Shown: positions 6,950-15,432 of the stretch, piece after piece
How positions within the stretch are numbered: the stretch's first letter is position 1
Layout: the number at the start of each line of letters is the position of its first letter
Source: an uncultured Rhodospirillaceae bacterium
GTDB taxonomy: Bacteria; Pseudomonadota; Alphaproteobacteria; CAAGCB01; CAG-977
NCBI GenBank assembly: GCA_900553035.1
Contig: USCC01000030.1
Location: 1 to 21,162, forward strand
Direction: 5' to 3'
DNA: 21,162 nucleotides
Position numbers and translations under genes: made by a program
The notes under the pieces: model-generated
What the model saw: the letters and a program-made list of their open reading frames with translations, nothing else
The model's database searches: none
What the model was told of the DNA's origin: nothing

Positions 6950-8836
6950 TTACTTTTTCTGTTTACTGCGCGTTCGGTCTCTCAGCTCGATTTCCTTGTA
7001 ATGGCGGATGTGTGCCTGTGAGCGCCAGAAGGCCTCGCATCCTTTTATATCCGAATCCTTCAGGTAGGCCGAGGGAAGGAACGTCGCGTCCTGTGTCCTG
7101 TCAAAAGGTGTGATGCGCAGGTTCGTCCCTCCGTTAAAGCATGTGATGTAGCCCGGCGGAACCGTGCGGTCGTGCCCCATCAGGCGGCGCTGTGGATTAC
7201 GCAGGTATGTCCGCGCGATGATCCAGTCGTTCTGTCCCGATGTATCAAGGATATAGGTTTCCGGAAGAACCCATCCGGCAACACCGGCGAAATCCCAGGC
7301 AAACAAACGCCGGTGAGCCGTTTTTATCCGTTCTCCGACCTCGCGTGGCGGAAAGCTCGCCAGCAGTTCCTCTGTCATGACCCTGTGTTCCTGATGGCGC
7401 AGGCCGACCCCCTGATAAATCAGGTTTTTCTGCGCCCTGTCCCAATAGCGGACGGGATACCCCAGAAAACCGATCGTGTCCCCGACCGGACGGTACAGGA
7501 ACGTCGTCTGCTTCCGCGTCGTCAGATCTCGGGTCAGGATATAATGAGTCCAGGGAATGGGAAGTGCACAGGCCAGATAAAGAATCAGAGCGCCCGCCAG
7601 AAACCGGAACCGGCGGCTGATATTCTGTGTAATCATCCGTATCCCTCCCAGGACACAGAGCGGAATGAACATGCCGAACGGCCGGAATTCAAGAATGTCT
7701 CCCCCCGTAAACACGACATAATATCCGGCATAGGCCGCAAACGTCAGAAAAACAAGAGCCGGGCGGATAAGGTCTTTCGTCCGTTTCATCAGACATTTGA
7801 ACAGCATCCAGACAATCAGAATGAAACCCCAGAAATACAGCCCGTATTCCACAATGAACGAACATAGGTAATCCCACCCGAACGACGGAAAGAAATCGTC
7901 GAACAGCATCAGGTAGAGGTTCTGCTGTACTTCACCGTAATACGCGGCTCGCCAATCGAAATAATATTTCAACGCCGCAAGCGGAACAAAAGCGGCCAGA
8001 CATTTCAGAATGCCGCGCTTCTGAAACATGAACATCAACAACAGAAACGCCGTCGCCGGAACGAAAACAAAACCTTCAAGCCGCGTCAGCGCCAGAAGAA
8101 GCGCGGCGCACGACATCCAGAGCGGATTCCGTGTGTCCGACGTTGCCTCGTACGCCCACCAGACCGCCAGGAAATTGAAAAACGCCGCCTCGGTTCCCGA
8201 CGACATGAACGCCAGAAAAGTCCGGTTCGTCAGCAGGATGAAACAGACCGCCGCAAAAATCCACAGGCTCTTTCCGCCCACCGTTTCGGGCATATCCATC
8301 CGGCGGATAAAGGCAAAACACAGACCGACGACACCCATCGAGAAAATAAAGCTCAGAATATCCGCAGATTCCGGCGGAAGCAGCCCAAAAACACTCCAGA
8401 AGAAATGCAACAAAAGAAGCCATGAAAAACTCGTGTACCCGTCAACCGGCAAAAACGGCGGCGGATTCCAGACGTATCCCCACCCTTTGACAGCGTTTGA
8501 GACATAACGGAAAGACACAAACGCGTCATTGGCCTGAAAATAAAACAGTGAAGAGGCGGCGCCGAAACAGAGGCACAGGAGAAAGACAAGCAAAACCGCG
8601 CGCACAAGGGCGGCTTTTCCCGAAAAATGCCACGCTTTCAGGTCGCCCGGCGTTTCAAGGATGAACGGCTTTATCCGCGCCGGGAACGATTGCAGAACCG
8701 TTTTGACATCCCCCATACGGACGCTTTTCAGACGTTCCTTCAATGATCGGAAAAACGTCCGGTTTTTTTCCGGAAGCTTTTTGAACCGCTCTTTCATCCG
8801 GTTCGCTGTTTCGAGAAGTCTGTCCTTTATTTTCAT
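6950..8836 (-). CDS. Multi-pass GT-C glycosyltransferase, AftB-like
   Basis: The 628-residue protein has a highly basic cytoplasmic N-terminus (1-75), about ten hydrophobic helices between residues 76 and 430, and a soluble C-terminal region of about 190 residues likely facing the periplasm. Between the first helices lies FQANDAFVSFRY (100-111), holding the acidic residue (Asp104) expected of GT-C enzymes, followed by VDGYTSFSWLLLL (131-143). Further signatures are SSGTEAAFF (212-220), ALTRLEGF (249-256) and VVFTGGDILEFRPF (374-387). This order recalls mycobacterial arabinofuranosyltransferase AftB and its Gram-negative relatives, which use polyprenyl-phosphate sugars at the outer face of the inner membrane. 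Donor and acceptor cannot be told from sequence. Its ATG overlaps the stop of the upstream gene by 4 bases, so the two form an operon. It converges on the GNAT gene across the tandem repeat. Confidence 0.78.
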   Translation of the reverse strand: MKIKDRLLETANRMKERFKKLPEKNRTFFRSLKERLKSVRMGDVKTVLQSFPARIKPFILETPGDLKAWHFSGKAALVRAVLLVFLLCLCFGAASSLFYFQANDAFVSFRYVSNAVKGWGYVWNPPPFLPVDGYTSFSWLLLLHFFWSVFGLLPPESADILSFIFSMGVVGLCFAFIRRMDMPETVGGKSLWIFAAVCFILLTNRTFLAFMSSGTEAAFFNFLAVWWAYEATSDTRNPLWMSCAALLLALTRLEGFVFVPATAFLLLMFMFQKRGILKCLAAFVPLAALKYYFDWRAAYYGEVQQNLYLMLFDDFFPSFGWDYLCSFIVEYGLYFWGFILIVWMLFKCLMKRTKDLIRPALVFLTFAAYAGYYVVFTGGDILEFRPFGMFIPLCVLGGIRMITQNISRRFRFLAGALILYLACALPIPWTHYILTRDLTTRKQTTFLYRPVGDTIGFLGYPVRYWDRAQKNLIYQGVGLRHQEHRVMTEELLASFPPREVGERIKTAHRRLFAWDFAGVAGWVLPETYILDTSGQNDWIIARTYLRNPQRRLMGHDRTVPPGYITCFNGGTNLRITPFDRTQDATFLPSAYLKDSDIKGCEAFWRSQAHIRHYKEIELRDRTRSKQKK

Positions 8837-10023
8837 GGCTGTATTTCCTGAAAATCGTAAACCTTTTCGGGCTCGGTCTGAAGCAGGGTCAGATATTCCT
8901 TCAGTCCCAGCGCTTCAATCAGGACGTCATAGGACGCCAGACATTCAATATCGCCACGGCACAGCCGGAGGAAAAACGAAGAGGCCGGTTCAATGGCCTG
9001 AAGCTTTCCGGCTTCGGACGCCTGACTTTCGACGGCGGCGTTTACTTTGGGAAAAAGAAGGGCCATCGTTTTGATCGGGCCTTCCAAAATGACGGCATGA
9101 CCGTTGTTCTTGTCGTATGAGACGGGGACGCCGGACTGTTCGGCGAAAATCTGGGCGAACAAGTCAAACGAAATGCCCCCGATGTAGTTGTTCCAGGCCT
9201 TCAGAGCTTCTTCCTCCGACGCGGGAAGACGACCCGTCCTGGCCAGGACGGCCGTCTTGCGCGCAGAAAGACCCGGGCCGTCCGGCAGGCTGTTCGTCCG
9301 TGTCCACAGAAAAACGATTTCTTCGACCGCCGACCGGAACCCGGCCATCCGGGCGGCCGGCATATCATTCAGTTCCTGTACTTTTTTCTTCAGAGTCTCA
9401 TTGCGTCGTACGGCGCTGAGCAGGTCGGGCACTTCTCCCTCTCCGTTCAGCCGGGGCAGCGGCGGCGGCAGAGGAGACTCTTCGGGTCGCGGCGGGGGGA
9501 GCGGACGGGGAGCGGCCTGTTTCCGGGCAGAAGGCGGGGGAGACGGCGGAAGCGGAACATCCTGCCGGTTGGGCAACGCGACCGGATCCGTCTCCGGAAA
9601 ATCATAATACATCTCTGCCGGAAGAAGCGGATCGTATCCGTTGTCCTCCTCTTCCCGGACGGGCGGAGAAGGCGGCAGAACGATCTGAACCGTTTTCGGT
9701 GGTGTTTCAAGGGTGTAACGGACATTCCCGGGTTCGGGCGCGGCGGCCGGCATATTCAGGGCGGCACGCAGGCGCACAGTCATGTTGTTCCATAAATCGG
9801 GACGGAAAACATAGATCAGACAGACGGCAATAATAAAAAGGAAAAAAAGAGGCTTCAGGCACCCGCCTGCCGGTTTCGGCGGTGCAATATCGCGCTTTTT
9901 ACGATAAGAGGGGCGCGGGCGGCCGACAAATTCGTCATCACGGCCGAGGTCTTCTTCTTCTTCCTCCGGGGGAATATCGCCGTCATGAACGAAAAGGTCT
10001 TCAAACTGCTTGGGTTCCGTCAT
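8833..10023 (-). CDS. Proline-rich, membrane-anchored protein of unknown function
   Basis: This 396-residue protein has no family I recognise. Residues 1-45 are acidic then basic and probably cytoplasmic, with an EEEEED cluster at about 20-25. One hydrophobic helix follows at about 56-74. Residues 92-200 are proline-rich (for example LPPSPPPSARK and SPLPPPLPRL), a likely extended spacer across the periplasm, as in TonB or TolA. The C-terminal 200 residues look folded: a helical part from 200 to 240, NSLPDGPGLSARK (244-256), AWNNYIGG (276-283), and two cysteines at 355 and 361. No TonB C-terminal motif is seen. It is the first gene of the minus-strand operon and overlaps the glycosyltransferase by 4 bases, so a role in the same envelope glycan process is plausible but inferred. 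AGGA at 10031-10034 is the ribosome binding site. Confidence 0.75.
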   Translation of the reverse strand: MTEPKQFEDLFVHDGDIPPEEEEEDLGRDDEFVGRPRPSYRKKRDIAPPKPAGGCLKPLFFLFIIAVCLIYVFRPDLWNNMTVRLRAALNMPAAAPEPGNVRYTLETPPKTVQIVLPPSPPVREEEDNGYDPLLPAEMYYDFPETDPVALPNRQDVPLPPSPPPSARKQAAPRPLPPPRPEESPLPPPLPRLNGEGEVPDLLSAVRRNETLKKKVQELNDMPAARMAGFRSAVEEIVFLWTRTNSLPDGPGLSARKTAVLARTGRLPASEEEALKAWNNYIGGISFDLFAQIFAEQSGVPVSYDKNNGHAVILEGPIKTMALLFPKVNAAVESQASEAGKLQAIEPASSFFLRLCRGDIECLASYDVLIEALGLKEYLTLLQTEPEKVYDFQEIQP

Positions 10024-10099
10024 TGTCTTTTCCTGATTTATTCGGGATTTTAAAGTGATGGTATATCGTTTTGACCGAAATACAAAATAAAATCCAAAC

Positions 10100-10128
10100 T
10101 TGTCGTTTTCCGGCGGGTTTGGTATCTT
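10100..10128 (+). promoter_or_regulatory. Candidate sigma-70 promoter for ribokinase
   Basis: TTGTCG (10100-10105) and TATCTT (10123-10128) match the -35 and -10 consensus at four of six positions each, with an ideal 17-base spacer. The site lies in the 134-base divergent gap, 29 bases before the ribokinase ATG. No equally good promoter was found for the minus-strand operon that starts at 10023. Confidence 0.4.
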
Positions 10129-10157
10129 TGTATCCGTTCAACTGAAGGGATTTTTCC

Positions 10158-11075
10158 ATGATACTTGTATTCGGATCGCTGAACGGCGATTTTTTCCTGA
10201 ATGTCAAAAATTTTCCGCGACCCGGTGAAACGGTGCTGACCCCCGGCTATCGGGTCAAGCCGGGCGGCAAGGGAGCCAATCAGGCGGCGGCGGCGGCAAA
10301 GGCCGGAGCGGAGGTCGTCTTTATCGGTGCTGTCGGAAAAGACGAAGTCGCCGAAATCCCTGTCGGGGCTTTGAAGGCGGCCGGCGTGGATTGTTCCCGG
10401 ATGCAGATGTCCGAAGTCCCGACCGGAATGGCCGTCATCATGGTGGATGCGGCGGGTGAAAACTCGATTGTCGTCGCCGGCGGTGCCAACGGAAAGCTGT
10501 CTGCCGACGCTGTTCCCGAAGACCTTCTCGGCAGGGGACACACCCTTGTCACACAGATGGAAGTCCCCCCGGCCGAAAGCTTCAGCCTTCTGCGGCGGGC
10601 AAAGGCAAAAGGCACGGTGACGATTCTGAATGCCGCTCCGGTTCATCCTGTACCGGCGGATGTTCTGCCGCTGATTGATTACCTGATCGTCAACGAAATC
10701 GAGGCGGCCATGATCTGGGGCAGTCTGTATGAAACGGAAATGCCCGCTGACGCCGGGGAAGCCGCGCGTGCTCTGGCCGAGAAGACGGGCGGGACCTGCA
10801 TCGTAACGCTGGGCAGCAAAGGCGCTGTCGCGTCCCGCAACGGCGAAGTACTCCGGGCGTGCGGCCTGACCATCCGCCCGGTGGATACGACCGGGGCGGG
10901 CGACGCTTTCGTCGGTATTTTCGCAGCCATGACGGACAGGGGCTTCTCCCTCGAAAAGGCTTTGCAGTACGCGTCGGCGGGTGCGGGACTGGCCTGCCTG
11001 AAGGTCGGTGCGCAGGAAGGCCAGCCGTGCCTGAAGGAAATAGAGGAACGTCTCGAAGGGATACACATCACATAA
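10158..11075 (+). CDS. rbsK: Ribokinase (PfkB family)
   Basis: Ribokinase phosphorylates D-ribose to ribose-5-phosphate in the cytoplasm. The 305-residue length is normal. The N-terminal GSLNGD (6-11) corresponds to the sugar-contacting GSxNxD. The PfkB signature 1 is PGGKGANQAA (35-44), VNEIEA (178-183) is the NxxE motif, and DTTGAGDAFVG (243-253) holds the anion hole and catalytic base Asp249. The order and spacing fit ribokinase better than fructokinase or adenosine kinase. GAAGGGA (10144-10150) is the ribosome binding site. No ribose transporter or RbsD is nearby, so ribose may come from nucleoside turnover rather than uptake. The gene is followed by an unusual 82-base gap rich in inverted repeats before nadE. 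A different pentose substrate cannot be ruled out. Confidence 0.92.
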   Translation: MILVFGSLNGDFFLNVKNFPRPGETVLTPGYRVKPGGKGANQAAAAAKAGAEVVFIGAVGKDEVAEIPVGALKAAGVDCSRMQMSEVPTGMAVIMVDAAGENSIVVAGGANGKLSADAVPEDLLGRGHTLVTQMEVPPAESFSLLRRAKAKGTVTILNAAPVHPVPADVLPLIDYLIVNEIEAAMIWGSLYETEMPADAGEAARALAEKTGGTCIVTLGSKGAVASRNGEVLRACGLTIRPVDTTGAGDAFVGIFAAMTDRGFSLEKALQYASAGAGLACLKVGAQEGQPCLKEIEERLEGIHIT

Positions 11076-11120
11076 TTTTATTATGGTGTTGGAAACAAAA
11101 CAGATATAAACTGTTTCCAA
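11071..11120. promoter_or_regulatory. Cluster of three inverted repeats upstream of nadE
   Basis: CATAAT-ttt-ATTATG occupies 11071-11085 and includes the rbsK stop. TTGGAAACA (11089-11097) and TGTTTCCAA (11112-11120) are perfect 9-base arms separated by 14 bases. AAACAG (11098-11103) and CTGTTT (11111-11116) make a competing 6-base stem, so the last two cannot form together in RNA. TATAAA at 11105-11110 could be a -10 box, which would put the 9-base palindrome in an operator-like position. Regulation of nadE is suggested but not shown. Confidence 0.45.
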
Positions 11121-11157
11121 TTCAATTTTGAAAACAGGTTTTTTGGCAGAGGTAAAA

Positions 11158-12636
11158 ATGCTTATCGCACAAATAAATCCGACCTCCGGCGATTTGGAAG
11201 GCAATCTGAAACTCATTCACTGGGCGGCGGAACAGTGCCCGCAGGCCAAGGGCGAAACCCTGGTGCTTCCGGCGTATGCGCTGACAGGCTGGCCGCTGGG
11301 CGATCTGGCGTTCTCCAAATCGTTCATGGCAAAGGTTCACGGCATGCTGGCGTCCATGTATCACAATGACCGTGAAATCATTACGGCGATTCCCGACGGC
11401 GCGGGCGGGGCAACTCCCGTTCTGGTCAACGCGAAAGGCGTTCATTACGGGAACCGCTTTACAATCGCGGGACGAACCGTCGCGATTTCGGTTGGTTTTG
11501 AACCGGTCAACGTCGAAGGTACCGACAAGCTCATCATCCTTGACGCCCGTCCGTACCGTTCCGGCACGGCGACCGATACGCTGGAACATGCCCGGAACTT
11601 TGCGTCGCGCATCCGTCTGCCTCTGGTTTATACGAACCTGATCGGCGGGAATGACAGCTCGGTTTACGCGGGCGGTTCGTTCATGTTGGACATGGACGGC
11701 GGCTTTGTCGAATGCCTGCCTTTGTGGGAAGCCGGAGTAGCCAGCGTGGATCAGGTGTCCTTCCCGTGGACGGGCGAGCCTGAGAATACGTGGCGTGCTC
11801 TGACAACGGGTGTCGGCGATTATGTCCGCAAAAACGGTTTCAAAGGCGTCGTTCTGGGACTTTCAGGCGGTTTTGACAGTGCTCTGACGGCGGCGATCGC
11901 CGTGGACGCTCTGGGCGCGGATAAGGTGCGTGCCGTCATGATGCCGTCGCCCTATACGTCGGCCGAAAGCCTGCGTGATGCGGAAAACGTCGCCCGTCTG
12001 CTGGGGATCCGTTACGACGTCCTGCCGATTCTTGAACCGATGAAGGCTTTTGACGAACTGCTGAAACCCGTATTTGACGGGCGGCCGGCCGATACGACCG
12101 AAGAAAACATCCAGGCTCGCCTGCGTGCTGTCCTTCTGATGTCGCTGTCGAACAAGTTCGGGGATCTGCTTCTGAATACGTGCAATAAATCCGAAGATGC
12201 GACAGGATATGCAACGCTTTACGGAGATTCCTGCGGCGGGTACGCGCCCCTGAAAGATCTGTACAAGACGGATGCCTATGCGTTGGTTCGGTGGCGCAAC
12301 GCGAATCATCCGCGCTGGATTCAGAATGAAATCACGACGATCATGCCCGAAGAGCTGCTGACAAAAGCGCCGACGGCTGAACTGCGTCCGAATCAGAAGG
12401 ACGAGGACAGCCTGCCGCCGTATCCGGAGCTGGACGCCATACTGAAAATGATGATTGAACAGGATGCGGGCGTCGAAGAAATTGCCGCGGCCGGCCATCC
12501 CATTGAAACGGTTCAGAAAGTATTTGAACTGCTTCACGGTTCCGAGTACAAACGCCTTCAGGGAGCGCCCGGCGTCAAATTGTCTCGCCGTTCGTTCGAC
12601 GAAGACTGGAACTATCCGATTACGAAAAAGGTATAA
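11158..12636 (+). CDS. nadE: NAD synthetase with degenerate glutaminase-like domain
   Basis: NadE amidates nicotinate adenine dinucleotide to NAD, with ATP activation. From residue 218 on it is a good synthetase domain: LGLSGGFDSALTAA (233-246, ATP PP-loop), EENIQARLRAVLLM (315-328), NTCNKSEDATGYATLYGD (340-357), KDLYKTDAYAL (366-376), and APTAELRPNQKDEDSLPPY (404-422). The N-terminal 217 residues match the nitrilase-type glutaminase in outline (AQINPTSGDLEGNL, LTGWPLGDL, LPLVYTNLIGGND) but lack its chemistry. The FPE glutamate is Ala39, the segment that normally carries the catalytic Lys is missing around residues 97-102, and ISVGFE (110-115) stands where ICED with the nucleophilic Cys is expected. 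The length, 492, is below the usual 540-570. AGAGGT before the ATG at 11158 fixes the start; an ATG at 11128 has no such site. Confidence 0.92.
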   Translation: MLIAQINPTSGDLEGNLKLIHWAAEQCPQAKGETLVLPAYALTGWPLGDLAFSKSFMAKVHGMLASMYHNDREIITAIPDGAGGATPVLVNAKGVHYGNRFTIAGRTVAISVGFEPVNVEGTDKLIILDARPYRSGTATDTLEHARNFASRIRLPLVYTNLIGGNDSSVYAGGSFMLDMDGGFVECLPLWEAGVASVDQVSFPWTGEPENTWRALTTGVGDYVRKNGFKGVVLGLSGGFDSALTAAIAVDALGADKVRAVMMPSPYTSAESLRDAENVARLLGIRYDVLPILEPMKAFDELLKPVFDGRPADTTEENIQARLRAVLLMSLSNKFGDLLLNTCNKSEDATGYATLYGDSCGGYAPLKDLYKTDAYALVRWRNANHPRWIQNEITTIMPEELLTKAPTAELRPNQKDEDSLPPYPELDAILKMMIEQDAGVEEIAAAGHPIETVQKVFELLHGSEYKRLQGAPGVKLSRRSFDEDWNYPITKKV

Positions 12637-12641
12637 TCAGC

Positions 12642-13991
12642 GTGCTCACTGTTCGTTTCGCGCCCAGCCCGACGGGGTATATGCACATCGGGAATCTGCG
12701 CACGGCGCTTTTGAACCGTCTGTATGCTGATCATGCACATTTTCTGACAGGAGAGGAGGTTTCCTTCGTCCTGCGCATGGATGATACAGACCGAGAAAGA
12801 TCAAAGCCCGAATACGAACAATCCGTTTATGAAGACCTGGAATGGATGGGCATTTCATGGGATCGCCTGGAACATCAGTCCGAACGCCTTGACCGTTACC
12901 GGCAGGTGGTGGATGAGCTGAAGGCACGGGGTCGGATTTATGCCTGCTACGAGACGGCTGAAGAGCTGGAATACAAGCGTCGCCGGCAGCGTTCACGCGG
13001 CCTTCCGCCGGTTTATGACCGGGAAGGCATGACACTGACAGATGCACGGAAGCGCGAATATGAAGCCGAAGGGCGGCGGCCTCATTACCGTTTTGTTCTG
13101 GAGCACTGCGAAACATCCTGGGATGATCTGGTGCGCGGGGCGTGCGCGTATAACGGCGCACATCTGAGCGACCCCGTTGTCGTGCGCGAAGACGGAACGT
13201 TTCCCTATATGCTTCCTTCAGTGATTGACGACATGGATTTCGGCATAACGCACATCATCCGCGGCGAAGACCACGTGACCAATACGGCAGTTCAGATCCA
13301 GATGTTTGAGGTTCTGGGAGGAAAAGTTCCCCTCTTCGGTCATCCCCCGCTTCTGACGGGCAGGGAGGGAAAACTTTCAAAGCGCCTCGGGAGCCTGAGT
13401 TCCCGCGAGTTGCGCGGCGAAGGCATTGAAGCGATGACGATCGCGTGTCTTTTGGCTCGTCTGGGGACTCCGGATCCGATTGTCGTGTGCCGCAGTCTGA
13501 AAGAGTTGGCTGAAACGTTTGAGCTGTCTCATTTCGGACGCGCCCAGCCGCACTTCGATCCCGCAGAGCTTTTCAAACTGAACCCGCGCGTCCTTCATGC
13601 CCTCCGTATGGAAGAGGTGAACGCGCGTCTGGAAAAACGGGGAGAACCGCCGGTAGACGCCGCTTTTTGGGCGGCGGTGTCGGCGAATGTGGCTGAAATC
13701 GGTGATATCCGCGGATGGCGGGACATTCTGAGGGGGGATGAAACGTATGATATTCCCGCAGAAGACCGTGACTTCTGCCGCCGGACGATTCCCTTTCTGC
13801 CGTCCGAGCCGTTTGATGAAACAACGTTTGCCGCATGGACGGCGGATATTAAAAAAGCAACGGGACGCAAAGGGCGGGATCTGTTCCATCCGTTGCGTCT
13901 GGCGCTGACGGGACGCGAGGACGGCCCGGAATTGAAAACGCTGCTGCCCCTTCTGGGCCGCGAGAGAACGATCGCAAGACTTCAGGGATGA
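12642..13991 (+). CDS. gltX: Glutamyl-tRNA synthetase
   Basis: A class I aminoacyl-tRNA synthetase that charges tRNA with glutamate. The 449-residue protein shows FAPSPTGYMHIGN (6-18, HIGH-type motif), RMDDTDRERS (45-54, substrate pocket), IIRGEDHVTNT (205-215) and GKLSKRLGSLS (243-253, KMSKS-type). The KLSKRLG wording and GIEAMTIACLLARLGTPDP are typical of alphaproteobacterial GluRS. Many of these organisms have two copies, one acting on tRNA-Gln for later amidation by GatCAB; which type this is cannot be decided here. The SWIM-like zinc cysteines of E. coli GluRS are absent: only ACYETAEEL is left at 101-109. The GTG start lies 5 bases after the nadE stop, with AAAAGG at 12625-12630 as a possible ribosome binding site. 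It is followed 6 bases later by cysS. Confidence 0.95.
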   Translation: MLTVRFAPSPTGYMHIGNLRTALLNRLYADHAHFLTGEEVSFVLRMDDTDRERSKPEYEQSVYEDLEWMGISWDRLEHQSERLDRYRQVVDELKARGRIYACYETAEELEYKRRRQRSRGLPPVYDREGMTLTDARKREYEAEGRRPHYRFVLEHCETSWDDLVRGACAYNGAHLSDPVVVREDGTFPYMLPSVIDDMDFGITHIIRGEDHVTNTAVQIQMFEVLGGKVPLFGHPPLLTGREGKLSKRLGSLSSRELRGEGIEAMTIACLLARLGTPDPIVVCRSLKELAETFELSHFGRAQPHFDPAELFKLNPRVLHALRMEEVNARLEKRGEPPVDAAFWAAVSANVAEIGDIRGWRDILRGDETYDIPAEDRDFCRRTIPFLPSEPFDETTFAAWTADIKKATGRKGRDLFHPLRLALTGREDGPELKTLLPLLGRERTIARLQG

Positions 13992-13997
13992 GGAACA

Positions 13998-15383
13998 ATG
14001 ACTTTATCGGTATTTAATACGCTGACGCGCAGGAAAGAAAAATTCGTGCCGCTGAACCCCGACCATGTCCGCATGTATGTGTGCGGCCCTACGGTGTACG
14101 ACCGCGCCCATATCGGGAACGCCCGGCCGATCATTGTTTTTGATACGCTGTACCGTCTGCTGAAATTCTTATATCCGCGGGTGACGTACGTCCGGAATAT
14201 TACGGATGTGGACGATAAAATCATCCGGCGTTCTCAGGAAAGCGGCGAGCCTATTTCGTCAATCACGCACCGCACGACGGATCTGTTCCATGAGGATATC
14301 GCCGCCTTGAACGCTCTGCCGCCGGACGTGGAGCCGCGCGCGACAGAGCATATTGAGGAAATGATTGATCTGGTTCGGCGCCTTGTGGAACGGGGCTACG
14401 CATACGAAGCCGGGGGGCACGTTCTGTTCAGTGTCTCGAAAATGCCGGCGTACGGCAGTCTGTCGGGCCGGTCAATGGACGAGATGGTTGCCGGCGCGCG
14501 TGTCGAAGTGGCTCCGTATAAAAAGGATCCGGCGGATTTTGTTTTGTGGAAGCCGTCTTCGGACGACCAGCCGGGATGGGACAGCCCGTGGGGATTCGGC
14601 CGTCCGGGCTGGCATCTGGAATGTTCGGCCATGAGCAGCCGGTACCTGGGGGAAACGTTCGATATCCATGGCGGCGGGCAGGATTTGATCTTTCCGCATC
14701 ATGAAAACGAAATCGCGCAGTCGTGCTGTGCATTCGGGCATGATTTTTACGCCAAGTACTGGGTGCACAACGGGCATCTGATGGTGAACGGCGAAAAGAT
14801 GTCCAAATCGCTTGGGAATTTCTTTACTGTTCGGGAAATTCTGGATCAGGTTCCGGGCGAAGCCATCCGTCTGTACGTTCTGTCAACGCATTACCACCAG
14901 CCGCTGAACTGGATGGCCGACGGTCTGAAACAGGCCAGACAGACGATGGATCGTTTTTACACGGCGCTACGCAATACGCCCGAAATCGACATGAGCGACG
15001 CTTTGCCCTGTGCCGAAGTCGTGGACGCTCTGCAGGATGATCTGAATACGCCGAAAGCGATTGCGCGCCTGCATTACCTGGTGACCGAGATGAACAAGGC
15101 GGCAACGCCGGAGGAGCGGGATTCCTTTAAAAAGCTTCTTGTCGCTTCGGGGCGTCTGATGGGTCTTCTGTATCAGGAACCGGAAGAATGGTTCCGCTGG
15201 CATCCGGCGTCGGCGGCGGATGACGGTCTGACGGAAGAGGCGATTGAAGCTTTGATTCGGAAACGTGCAGAAGCACGGAAGGCTCGTGATTTTGCGACGG
15301 CGGACGCTGTGCGCAAAGAGCTGTCGGACAAGGGAGTTATGATTGAAGACACGCCCTCCGGCACGCAGTGGAAACGGGTGTGA
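13998..15383 (+). CDS. cysS: Cysteinyl-tRNA synthetase
   Basis: CysRS attaches cysteine to tRNA-Cys. The 461-residue protein matches E. coli CysS in length. Signatures are MYVCGPTVYDRAHIGNAR (26-43, with the HIGH-type HIGN), NITDVDDKII (67-76), GWHLECSAM (204-212), IHGGGQDLIFPHHENE (223-238) and GEKMSKSLGNF (265-275). The four zinc ligands are all present: Cys29, Cys209, His234 and Glu238. The C-terminal anticodon-binding part ends with RKARDFATADAVRKEL, normal for the family. AGGA upstream of the ATG and a 6-base gap after gltX indicate co-transcription with nadE and gltX. No missing residues were seen. Transcription probably ends in the hairpin-bearing gap that follows. Confidence 0.98.
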   Translation: MTLSVFNTLTRRKEKFVPLNPDHVRMYVCGPTVYDRAHIGNARPIIVFDTLYRLLKFLYPRVTYVRNITDVDDKIIRRSQESGEPISSITHRTTDLFHEDIAALNALPPDVEPRATEHIEEMIDLVRRLVERGYAYEAGGHVLFSVSKMPAYGSLSGRSMDEMVAGARVEVAPYKKDPADFVLWKPSSDDQPGWDSPWGFGRPGWHLECSAMSSRYLGETFDIHGGGQDLIFPHHENEIAQSCCAFGHDFYAKYWVHNGHLMVNGEKMSKSLGNFFTVREILDQVPGEAIRLYVLSTHYHQPLNWMADGLKQARQTMDRFYTALRNTPEIDMSDALPCAEVVDALQDDLNTPKAIARLHYLVTEMNKAATPEERDSFKKLLVASGRLMGLLYQEPEEWFRWHPASAADDGLTEEAIEALIRKRAEARKARDFATADAVRKELSDKGVMIEDTPSGTQWKRV

Positions 15384-15432
15384 TACGGTATCAACGCTTT
15401 GAATTTACGGGAAAAATCCCGAAAAGGGCGCG

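Noticed and set aside
6566..7001. Short frames on both strands in the tandem repeat encoding repeated peptides
   Set aside because: They arise because the 132-base period is a multiple of three. They have no ribosome binding sites and run into the flanking genes.
8833..9300. Pseudopilin-like resemblance in the proline-rich protein (NSLPDGPG followed by AWNNYIGG)
   Set aside because: The pattern loosely recalls the NALPGD...W region of pilin-like proteins, but there is no prepilin N-terminus or supporting gene context.
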